DNA from: Lanius collurio
Lineage: Eukaryota; Chordata; Aves; Passeriformes; Laniidae
Length of the DNA: 64,000 bases
Reading direction: 5' to 3'
Assembly (NCBI GenBank): GCA_020086605.1
Contig: JACBWW010000004.1
Location: forward strand, 36,398,987 to 36,462,986
Shown: positions 38,081 to 50,100 of the stretch, piece by piece
Layout of the letters: every line of letters begins with the position of its first letter
How positions within the stretch are numbered: the stretch's first letter is position 1
The notes under the pieces: model-generated
What the model was told of the DNA's origin: nothing
What the model saw: the letters and a program-made list of their open reading frames with translations, nothing else
Database searches by the model: none
Position numbers and translations under genes: made by a program

Positions 38081-38160
38081 TCAGTAGATTCTTCCTCGGC
38101 TACGATTGCCACGTCCTCCCCAGCCTCTTCCTCGTCCACCCCGGAAACCACCTCTTTGCT
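38081..38160 (-). CDS. API5: API5 coding exon 14 (residues 498-523 and stop), RG-rich tail
   Basis: Encodes [20 protein letters not shown] then SRGRIY and TGA (38083-38081). Acceptor is TTTCAG|AGCAA. The RG/RGG content suggests RNA contact and arginine methylation. Confidence 0.97.
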
Positions 38161-41100
38161 CTGAAAAAAGAGTAGCAGCTTTTCAGGCAGGTTTTATGCT
38201 GTATACAGATCCAAACTGAATAGCAGGATCTAAAGGTATTGAAGGTAACTTCAGTCTCTGAGACTATGCCTGCTTATGGACCATGAGATTGCTGAGTTAT
38301 GTTCTGATGGAAAATGGACCCCACTGATTGTAAAAGGAGGTCAGGAGAATGAGCCTGTCTAAATTAAGTGCAGTCTTTCCTCACACTAATACTGTGATAC
38401 ATAACTGTAATTTAGGACTATATTTGGGCAATCCATCACCACAGAATTGAAAACTGGCTGCCTTCCTCTTCCTTCTGTTCAATAACACAATATTAATCTT
38501 AAGGTGTTAGTCTGACTTGCTACTAGTGATTTTATAAACTGATGGAAAACCACAACTTTGTCATTCTATTTGTCCTTTTCTATCCTTAAGTTATCACCAG
38601 CATTTTACTCTTTTTTCTGGGGCTGGTATCTTCACTCTATTCAATTACAAATCTTAGCTAGAGATGGATACCACGCAAACTATTTGTATACTGTAGAAAG
38701 TTTTTCCTTTCTCTTTCTTAAGAACAAATCTGGTCAGTAGCAAGCAATAGAACAGATGTGTCTGAAAGCTTCCCAATCTTTAGACCTGCAGGATTACAAG
38801 CTTATCTTAAATGACACAGGGACACCTGAAGTCTAGAATAAGAAATTTGCAGATAACGTTTTCTCTTTGCTTTATATATCTGCTAATGCTTCCTATTAGT
38901 TTTTCAACCTGTGGGTGTGGGTGACAATTTGTCATAGCAGACTCTATTTGCCAGAGGTAGGACCAATGGGCTGCTGCCATTGCTACTCATCCAGTCTGCA
39001 ACTGCTCCTGTGCTTCACCCAAAAATATGACTTGCAGAGTAGATTCAGTGTGACTGGGAGCATGAGGACATGCACAGTGAACCTGGCATTTCCCAGAACT
39101 TCTGGATCAGGTCTGCAACATCAGCAGTGGCTGTAATAGGAATGCAGCACAGGTCCAGTCGTATGACAGGAGGTGACCCAGCTCTGCCACTTGCTGCAAC
39201 TGGCCTGTCCAATGGGAAACTGGTGCACTGTGTGTCATAACAGAGAACACAACAGTTCAATTACTAACTCTAGGTATTAAAACACTACTAAAACTAACTT
39301 GCAAATAACATAAGCCATAGGCTGGTAACACTTAAACACTGCAATCAATAGATTAACAGCTAGGAAGAGACCATCACAAGAAAAAATTCGTAACAGTACA
39401 ATTTGATTTTCCAAGAATGTGGTATTTATTTGTCCCACCCCAAGACACAACTGTCACTAGACAAAGTTTTTCCAAGCTGCCTAACTTACCGTAAGAAAAA
39501 CTACCCAGGTTACTGCTGTATTTTCCACTGGGAGGATTATATATTTGCCTGGCATCCCTTTTTGGTCCTGCTGAAGCTTTCTTTGGGGGTGAACTTGAGG
39601 TTGTATCTTCACTTGCTCTTTTTTGACTGACAGAAGAAAACAAAAACATACCATTACACCCCTGTGGTGACAAGTACAGTAATAATAGTTCAGCCACAAA
39701 GATTAACCACTGGAAGCCAGCAGCAGCCAGTGATGATGCCCTGAATAATAATACCTCAAAAGAGAAGTAAGCAAGTCTCCAGTTGATTCAGTCTTTAATA
39801 CCCCTAAAGCAAGACTAAGATTATCTCTCTACAGCTGCAGGATGGGTGTTATTTTTCACATGGAACTTTTAGCTCACATGCTGTCTGTATTGTACAGACA
39901 CAGCTTGGGAGGCTAGTTTTTACCGTTTACAAAACAAACCCCACTGTTTTCTTTTCAAGAAGAACTCTTACCTTGCATCTGCCTTCTGTACTGGTTTCCA
40001 GGACAGTGTAACTGTACTTTTGTAAGAAGGAGGAATGTGGAAGAGATCCTATGGAGGCAAAACGGGCAGTTTATTCTACAGTTAAATTCCTGTTGATTTC
40101 TCTTCAAAATTTTAGCTGCTTATGGAGACTCCAGAATAATCACTACTTTCCAGTAATTTTAAATCCTTTAGTCTCGTGGCAGAGAGGGAAGGCAGTAGCT
40201 TATTGCCTTATCCAGCTGCCTTTACTAGGAAATTCAAGTAAAATTTATATTAGCAGAATAGTCTTACACTGACCAAATACAGAATCATAGACTAGTTTGG
40301 TTTGGAAGAGATGTTTAAATACCATCTAGTTCAACAACCCTGCAATAAGCAGGGACATCTTCCACTAGATCAGGTTCCTCAGACCCCCATCCAATCCAAC
40401 CTTGAATGTTTCAGGGAATGGGGCACCTACAGAGAAAGCACAGGCTTTCTCTCCTTCCCTGTAAACATCAAGCATCTTACAATGAACTACAGTGGCTCCT
40501 GCAGGAAGACATCTGATCCCCCTATGATGGTACAAGATAGGCTTCTCAATATGGAGGGCCAAGTTTTTGGTTTATTGAGGTAAGTGAAAGTAAGACTGAA
40601 CAAAGAGAGACTAAGGGGGCTGGGTGAAATCAGAATGGTTTCAGGGGTTCCAGATGAAAGTCTCTTTCTTGCAGCCCATCTCTTCTACACTTTTTGGAGA
40701 AACAGGTTCTGTATAGAAGCTTGCTTTGCCTCCTCCCTCCTTTACATCTCCTTGCACTTCTCTGAACTATTCCTTACACCTCACTGACACTGTAGGAAAG
40801 GGAAATGACAAGGAAATCCAGAGACCCCTAAAGAAGCAACGTGGTCTTTTTCTGGGGGCAACTGGTGCTGCAAGGAAGGGTGTCCACATCCTATCTCAAG
40901 AGCAGTAGCAGCAAAAGCTGAGCTGCTTGCAGGATCAGCAAGATCCACCTTTCTTCAGAAACAGTAAGGCAGCACCAACTCTGAGCTGGCTGCCACCAAC
41001 TAACACAACACAACTTGGTTCAAATCTATTCTTTCTTTGGCAGAGGTTACTCTGCTGTGGGAATTTACTCCTTCATAATATGCAGACTTACCTTGATTAA

Positions 41101-44100
41101 AACATTAATGTTATTGGTTATTTTCAATGCAACCACTTTAATCTTGTTCTGCAAAAAAAAAAATAGACACCACTGAACATCTAGCAGCTTTATGCCAACC
41201 TCATTTCATGAAGTCATAACATTCTTCCTAGTGAATTGTTATAGTAACAGAGATAGTGAAAGGTGTGTACACTTCTGAGTTTTCATCACAGCTGCTTTTA
41301 CGGTTCTTGTAGTTTCACACTAACTATCTGCTTCTAATGTTCCAGTGTAGTTCCCCACTGGGTATTTTTGTTGCTCAAGATTTGTTGTGACAATTTCCCC
41401 TTCAAAACAAAGAATAAAGCACAATTAAACCAAATACATGTGGCTGCAGATAGCAGCTAACAGTCGAAACTAGAAGCTCATCTTCACTTGCAAACCGTAG
41501 CATAAGGTAATGTAAGGCACTTGCAATAATGTTAGTAGTATTATTCCCTTAATCTATTTGCATACTTAAAACTGACTGCAGCCTATTAATATGTGTCAAT
41601 GGTTCTTTCAGTAAGCTCAACAGAAAAATCAGGATTCCCAAACAATTCTTACCTCCTCTGTTTTCAAAGCTTCTCCTGTTTTCCCTTGAAGTGCCAGACG
41701 AAGCTGTCGAATATACACCTGCAACCCTCGAGCAAAATACTGTAGCCTAAAACATTTAAAAGCAATCCCTTAGTAACATTTACATAGCCCTGTAGAAATT
41801 AAAGCATAAGCAAAGGAAAGGTGTCATCTTGTTTCTTCCCCTTTAGGAAGAATAAGCCTTCCATCAATCTGATTTGTACTTCTTTAGCATCCAGACAATA
41901 ATTCACACTTTCATAGAGTCAGAGAGTCATAAAGGTTAGAAGAGACCTTCAGGATCATCTAGCCCAACTGTCACACCTAAACCATCTCCCCCCCCCAAGT
42001 GCCACATCGAGATGCCTGGTGAATACTTCCTGAGACAGTGATTCCACTACCTCCCTGTGCAACTTATTCCAGTGCCCAACCACTCTTTCAGTAAACTGTT
42101 TTTTTTCTAGTACCTAATCTGACCCTTTCCTGGTGCAACTTAAGGTAATTTCCTTGTCCTTTTACTTGAGACATGGGAGAAGAGACTGACCCCCACCTCA
42201 CTACAACCTCCAGTCAGGCAGCTGTAGAGGGTAATGAGGTCCCCCCTCAGCCTCCTTTTCTCCAGACTAAATGCCCCCTACTCCCTCAGCCCCTCCTCAT
42301 CACACTTGTGTCCAGACCCCTTCCCCAGCTCCATTGCCCTTCTCTAGACACACTCCAGCACCTCAGCGCTTTCTGAAGTGAAGGTCCCAAAACTGGATAC
42401 AGCACTCGAGGTGAGGCCTCATCAGTGCTGAATACAGGGGGACAATCACTGTCCTGGTCCTGCTGGCCACATTATTCTTGATACAGGCCTGGATGCCATT
42501 GGCCTTCTTGGCCACCTGGGCACACTGCTGGCTCATACCCAGCTGGCTGTCAACCAGCACCCCCAAGCCTGTTTCTGCTGATAAGCTCTCAAGCCACTCC
42601 AAGGCTGCAGTGCTCCATGGGGTTGTTGTGACCCACTTGCAGGACCCAGCACTCCACCTTATTAAATTTCATGCAGTTGTCCTCAGCCCATCGATTCAGC
42701 CTGTCCAAAGCCCTCTGCAGAGCCTTCCCACCCTTCAGCTGATCAACACTCCCACATAACTTGGTGTTGCTCACAAACTTCTCGGGGATGCAGCCAAATC
42801 TCCTCATTCAAATCATTGATAAAGATGTTAAACAGCACAGGCCCCAGTACTGAGCCCTGGAGAACTCCACTAACACTTTCTAACAGAACATTAACACTTG
42901 CCTCTAAATCATTACCTGATTTTAAAGTCTTTCAATTTCTCTGCATTCAGCTTGGCTGTGAGGAAGTCTGGAAGTTTGCGACCCAGCTGATGGAAGCTAT
43001 AGAGTAAACACTCCACATAACTGAATTGCAACTTGGGTTCTTCATTGCCAGCATTTTCCCCATTTTCTGCTTCCTCTGGAGGAAGGGGCATATACTCCTG
43101 AAGAACAGAAAGGAAAACAAATGTGTGAGACACATTTGTGTTGATTGACTGCTCTTTTGCAGTGTTTGAACTGAATGGTTTATCTGTGCTTACAATTTGA
43201 GAAGTATCCCTCATGGCTATCCTAACGTGATGAACTGCTGAACAATGTCCTGGTGCAGGTGGTTTGCCTACACTTTTGTGACTTGAGCCCTGACTCAGAT
43301 AAAATACTATGGTGGCAGTACCACCACAGGAAGTAACAGTATACTGCATGAATCCTTCTGAAATAGTGCTGAACTGGCTTAGAACTGTCAGTGCAGGTAC
43401 AGCCTTTAATGAGACCAATGCGAGTCTCTCATGATTATGAAATTTAAAAAGAAGAAACACACATGAGTTTACTGGATTAAAAACATTACTCAGGTAACAG
43501 CTCTCTATCTACAAGGCTTTAAATTGCAAAATTATGTTCAACCTTCTATCAGTGGGCAGGACTATCTCTGAAATAGCCACTTTAGATAAAGGATAAAGAG
43601 ATGGATATATAAAAATAACTAGTTTCGATGAAAACTTCATTTCTTAATGCTTTACATGAATAAAAATTGAATTAGTCTTACCAGTAATTTATCAAACAGC
43701 TTCTTCAAATTTGATTCAAGCTTTTCCATATCACCACAAAATGAACTCATTTCAGCAAGAAGCTTCAAAACCTACATGTAAGGACAGCCATGTTTTTGTG
43801 TGTTAACTGGAAGTACGCAAGCTTAACATTCAAGCTAAAATCAATTATCACATCACTATGGCTGGCACAGTAGAGGACAACTATTACAACCAAACACTTC
43901 CCAAACATCAGGAAAGAATACAAGGAAGAACATGCCTAATTTGTTTTTCCTGTATGTAAAGAGAAACACAGGTTTGTGTGTCTAATCCCAACAAGCATTA
44001 GTAAACAAGTAAACAAAATTTGATCTCCCACATCTGCAGCACTGCTCACCTTCAAGTGAGAGCCACAGAGATGTAACTGAAACTGCAGCACTGATTAATG

Positions 44101-47100
44101 TAAACAAAATTACAGATATTAAGCCACTCCCTTAGGAGGCTAAATTAGCACAAACTATGCAACCATCATTTCAGTAAATACTAAGTGCTTAAAAAAACCT
44201 GAGAGTAGTATAAAAATGATTACACTGATCTACTTATTCTACCTAACTTCAAAAGCTTGGGACAAACAACAAATGGTTTAAAAGGCAACGCTCAGTCGTG
44301 CCTCAATAGAGGAAACATTTCTTTTAGTGAAGCTACTTTTCCTACAAGCCAAGAAATGAAAACTATTTAAAGAAAGAGCTTACAACTTTTCAAATAGCTG
44401 TGTTTATCTAGGATAGTTATTTTTCACTATTTGAAAGATATTTTAGCTTTGGCTTACCTCTAACTGGATATCAAGACCCTCCACTAGAGTAGTCAAAGAG
44501 CTGAGGTTTGGCAGAACATGCTCACAGAAATAAGTAACAAATTTTGTGGAATGAACATTTTTCTGAAAAAAAGCCACGAACAAACCGTCACACATTATTC
44601 ATGCTACTCTTGAGTCTGAAAGAGCTAAATGTCTTTCTCCAATCACCCCACCACCCTTATAAATGCCTGCCTCACAGCTGTACCTTAGAGCTTTATTAAA
44701 CTTCCCTCTTACTCCTAAGACAGACTCCTTTGCAAGTAGCCTAAATTCAGAGGCTGTCTGCAACAGCAGCTGCAAAGATTGTTTGCAACCCAAGAATAGG
44801 CCTTTAAATGCTGCAATTGCCTGGCATTAGACTTGAAATAATCAAATTCATACAAGATAATGTGAGAATCTTTTCATAATACACAGTAACATCTTCAATT
44901 TGGAAAGAGAAAACCACAAGTTATCTTTAAATTTTTTCCTAACATCTGGATACATTAGAGATTAAAGGTGGAGAAGTACTGATTTGTGGTTGTTCAAACA
45001 TAATCACTGGGAACACCAAAGTCAATCCCCAGCCATTAACTTTCCTGAATACTCCTCAAGCAAAGCAAACAAATACGTACTGAGAACAATGGCACTGCCT
45101 GCCGAGTGCACTGCAGAAGTCTGTCCACACAGTCCGTATCTGATGGATTGAATGTTTGTTCCAGGTCAGCCTGTTCGGCTACCAGCTCCACCAGTTGCTG
45201 CCTCCCACTGACTGTCTGTAAGCTTTTTAATCCAGACAATATTTTCATGAACAGAACAAATTCCTCGCCTGTCACATCTTCCAGAACCTTAACAGAAAAA
45301 GAGAAAACATATTTCTGTGGTGGTAGTTTGCAAACTTCCAAGTCAAACTTGCTGGATTTGAAAAGGTAAAATATGCAAATATTTAGCACTTAAATTTAGA
45401 ATTTAGTTATTTAAAAACACAAGTTTGAAGGAACACATGAAAACATTCAGTATAATTGAATGTACCTACAAATTAAAGCAACTGTCATCAAGTTGTACAA
45501 GGGAAACAGTTTTTTTTAACTCTAAATTTAAGAACAAACTTCTAACAAAAATCAGATGCTTCAGGCAGAATAAATGTTAAACAAATATCTACTCATTATT
45601 AGTTGTTTTAAAACTTTTTGCAACCTTCCCAGCTTAGGGAATGCATGGAAATCTCATAAAATCCCACAAAGACAAACACAAAAGCACCTGGGATGAACCG
45701 ACTTCCCTGCATCAGCACATGTAGAGGACTGACTGGCTGGGGAATTGCTCTGCTGAGAAGACTGAGGGTTCTGAGGACAGCAGGCTAAATACACGTGACA
45801 GCAGCATTCCCTGTGTGAACAGTGTTCTGGGCTGTGACAAGAACACAAACTATGGGAAGCAAAGGGACAGATGACTGTCCTTGGCTGTACTCTCATCTGA
45901 CCAAATCTGGAATATTGCACTATTGTTGGGCTCTCTGATAAGCTTTAGGAAGCCAAGTCAACAAGGTGATCTGTGTCTACAGCACGTGACCTGTGAGGAG
46001 TACCTGAAGCAGTCAGGCTTTTCCAGCCCAAAGGAAGAGAGCTGTATGTGCGTGTGGGAAAATAACACTAACCTCCCAACACTTAAGAACAAGTCACCAA
46101 GCATAGCAGCCAGGTTCTTTGATGAGGTGGACATGGCCAGAATCAAACAATGACACAAAACTAAAATGGGAGGTTTCAACTGGATAGAGGGAAAAAAAAT
46201 TCTGTTAAGGACAATTAAACATTGAAGCTGGTTGCTCAGAGTATACAGGAACTTGCCCTCCTTAAAGGTTTTCAAAACTTAACTGGAAAAAGCACCAAGA
46301 CGTCTGATCAGAATTTAGCTGAGTATGATTCACTGAGCTGAACCATCTCTCAAAGATCCTTTCCAATGTGAACAATTGGGTCCAATTCTAATTCACGTAA
46401 TTCTTACAAAATTAGAAGAGCCATGTTTTTAACAATACCACAAAAAATGCTGCAAACTTTGGAGCGTATCAGAAGAACTTAGTACAAGACTGTGTTTGCA
46501 CGACGCTCTAACAGCCCTCCAAAGCAACACCAACGACAAGGGATGGTTTAACAATACTTGAATTTGAACTGAAATCAGACACTCACCTTCTTTGATTCAG
46601 TCAATATGAACTCTTCCACCTCCTTTGTCATCACTTCCTCAGGTAAGGTTTTCAGTTTTGTAGAAAGGAACTTAATGGCTCTCTCTCTCACAATATCCTC
46701 TCCCTGAAGAATTTGACTGAATAAACCTCCCAAAGTCCCTGAATGGAGAATAAATTGGGTAACGCAAATTATTTTAGAAGTTACAACCTGGACCTTTTAT
46801 GCAGAAGGAAGAAGTTTTCTCTTTTAAGATTCCATGACAAATTTTAAAATAACTGCTACACTAACTTCTAAGAATTTTAAGAATAAATACAACTTTCATG
46901 TACTTGACATAAAAATTCACACTCTTTTATTAGTTTGTATAATTCAGATCCACAATTACTAAGTTCAGTATTGTTTGCAAAATCACACAATTAGTGTGGG
47001 TCTCACTTTTGCACTGTACTAAGAAGACACAAAATCGGGTCCTTTACTCATCCGACTACAGACTGGGAAGTATTAATAAAAGCCATGTACAGAAAAACGC

Positions 47101-50100
47101 ATCCTTTACCTTTAGCATCCATCTTAAATATACTGAGCAAGGCATTGTTAACCAAATTGAATTCTGCAGAATCATCTGGAGAGAGAAAAAAAAATTAATA
47201 TACATACCCTCAAAATGCAAAGGTAAGAGAAGAAAAACAAAGATTCCTAATACTGCACAAGAAGTATTCTGTCCTCAGCATTTAGCTAGAAACAACATAA
47301 CCTGTATTTAAAAAAAACTAATAGATTGAGGAAGTTCAAAGCCATATTATGGAAGTTGGAAGCAAAAAAATAAAAGCTGTTTGTCACTTTAGTCTCCTTG
47401 CCAAAACTTAAACCTTGAAACTTGAACTGAAGTTATTAATCAATATATTAGTTATTTTAATAAACAAGCTGACCTTTACTAAATGAATGTAAAACAGTTA
47501 TTTATTTTTAAACTTTTAATTAATCTAAAATAATTCTAGGTGGCAGGAACTACTTCCCTCTTGAACTAAATGCATGTCTCAAAAAACCCAAACCAAAACC
47601 TATCTTCTGAGAATCCCAGAGACTTAACCATGCAGTTTTAACAGAAGTCTGAACACCTAATATTTAGCACTCTGTAACTTACTGACATTAAATGTATATT
47701 AAATTCTGAATTTATGCCCCAAAATATTTATTTTCTACCAAAAATGCACTGTATGGAACAAAATGTCCCCAGGCCTTTTCAGGTTCTGGAACTTGGATCA
47801 GAAATTCAGTAACTCTTTTTCAGAAATCAATTTGCTGCAGTCCATAACTGGAAAGCTCCCCCCTTGCCTTTTTCTAAAGATGCTTTCAGAGAACTTGAAT
47901 TAAAAAAACCTGTTTTATTTAAGAGAAATATTTTCAGTTTATATTAAAATAATTAGTGACCTTTCAGCAGAAGCAGCAGCTTAACTATTCAGCAAATATA
48001 AACCAGGAGAAAAAGAACAGAAAAAGGACATGAACAGCACTGGGATAAATTATGAATCAATGGAAAACGTTTTACAGAACAAAAATTGTATATATATTTA
48101 GGTGTGCCACGAGGGGATGAGCCAGGATGTGTCTCTACCTGACTGTAGAAGCTGGGTCAGTATGTCTGCTACCCGAGGAAGATTATCTCCAGTGGCAAAC
48201 TGAGGCAACTCCTTGATTGCTTGTCGCCGGATCTGTCAAAATTGTCAATAATGTAGAGATTAAAAAAATTTTAAAATTCCACTAAGTACCCCAAATCCCC
48301 CTATTTTGACATATTTATGAAGAAAATAATATATTTTTCTTAGATCTAGGCAGTACTGGAGAAAAATAAAATTCAAACAGCACCTCTGTTCATAAAACCA
48401 TTCATACGACCAACAAAATGAAGGCTGGTATGTGTGTTATTAAGGAGTTTTATTTGCTAACAGGAAGGATAGCTCTACAGTTGTGCACATGGCAGGAATA
48501 AACTCTAGGGCTTGTTCCCAGCACTGAAAAGAATCCTTGAATGATCTATCCTAATCCCTTAAGACCTCATAAACAAAGATGCTTCACAGGTACAGCTTCT
48601 ACCAACACCACAGAAGCAGCATGAAGCATCTCAAGACTTCTTCAAGAGTAAGTCAGAATCACATCCCCGTGGTTCTCAGGTGCAAACAAGATTTTGTCTC
48701 CCAGCAGGATTTATCAGAATCAATTACCACAGAGTGCTTTTTGATAGGAAAACATGTAAATGCTATTTAAATAAACAGTAAGTTTCCTTCTCCAGAGCTA
48801 TTCCTTTCATCAATGGTGGGAGCAAAAAAAGATAAACGAAAACTGATGCATCTTCTCAAACTATCACACAATGAATTAAATACAAGAATACAATTAAATT
48901 TATGCTTTCCAAAGACCAACCCTCCCCTACCAAATGAAACAGTCCATTAATAAAAAAGAGAAAACAATAACAAAATATAAATTCAAAGTATCAACTTGCT
49001 ACAAAGTCCTTATTCTTACAGAAACATCTTCATCCTCGCAAAGGTCCAACTGGGCATTGATAGCTGAGTCAGCTAGCTCAGGAAAATGCTTGAAGAACTT
49101 AGGAATAAACTGGGCTGCAAGCCTCTTCTCCTTGGCACCTCCTTTCACACCATCCAAGATCACCTGGTAAGCATCTTTATGCTGAAAAAAGAATACATAA
49201 ATAGAAAAATCCTGGGTTATTCTCAAGACAAGGAACAACTTTTTTCTCCTGTTCTCTTCAATTATTTAAGTAAACTATATTGTACAAGCTTCTTAAAAAG
49301 GAATAAATTTTTCTCTTTGATTGATATAACCATGCCAATTTGGTAATATTTGCCTCTGTTGCCTGGCTTTTACGGTTATTCTGGCTCCTGTCCGTTCAAG
49401 TGTGCACCACTCCAACTGCTGGCCCTAAGGATAACAGCTCTTAAACACTGTGATTATATTAATGCAATGAATTAATCACTGTCACTGAACTCAGACAGCT
49501 TTTCAAGGAGTTTCTGCCTTTTGTATGCTTATGCATTCATGCCTTTGAAGTAAAGACTACATTTCCCAGTAACTGTGCCACTGCAGGGGATCACCAACTT
49601 TTGTCCTTTGTTAACATAATCTGTGCTAAAGTATCTCTGGCATCTGTTCAGGTAGTTCACTTAACCCGAAATCTCTGGTATCTATTCAGGTAGTTAACTT
49701 AATCTGAGATGAAACACAGTGCTCAGAAGAACTATTAAGGGAAAGTAGATTAAAAAAAAATCCCAGAAACCTTCGTTGAAATGTAGAAATAACTACTTCA
49801 GCAATAGTAAAATATTATCTAGCTGCTCCAACTAGAATCACATGGGTGCTTCTGGTTTTGTGCCTGCAGGACTGAAACTTTAGAATAATTGAAGTGTTTG
49901 TTGCAGTCAGCTTTGTGTTTGTGAAATAGAAGTCAGCATTATTAGGATACTAGTGGAAATCAGAATTCTAAGATCATTCTAATATTACTTTTCCTACGGT
50001 TGTGAAAAAGAATGCTTGAAACAGCAATGGTGACAGCACAGGACATTTTCTTTGCTTTATTTACATTAAATTTCCCAGAGTCACATATATCATCACCCCT

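Larger units (their letters stand above)
38161..47109 (-). other. API5 introns 4 to 13
   Basis: Introns: 46739-47109, 45288-46586, 44563-45080, 43772-44457, 43098-43681, 41747-42915, 41149-41652, 40049-41091, 39627-39971 and 38161-39489. Apart from the three CR1 fragments they look like ordinary intron. A GC-richer part of intron 13 at about 38900-39240 is unassigned. Confidence 0.7.

Noticed and set aside
42363..42807. Two minus-strand frames that could be read as short genes in API5 intron 9
   Set aside because: They are pieces of the CR1 reverse-transcriptase ORF in different frames, part of a dead transposon copy.
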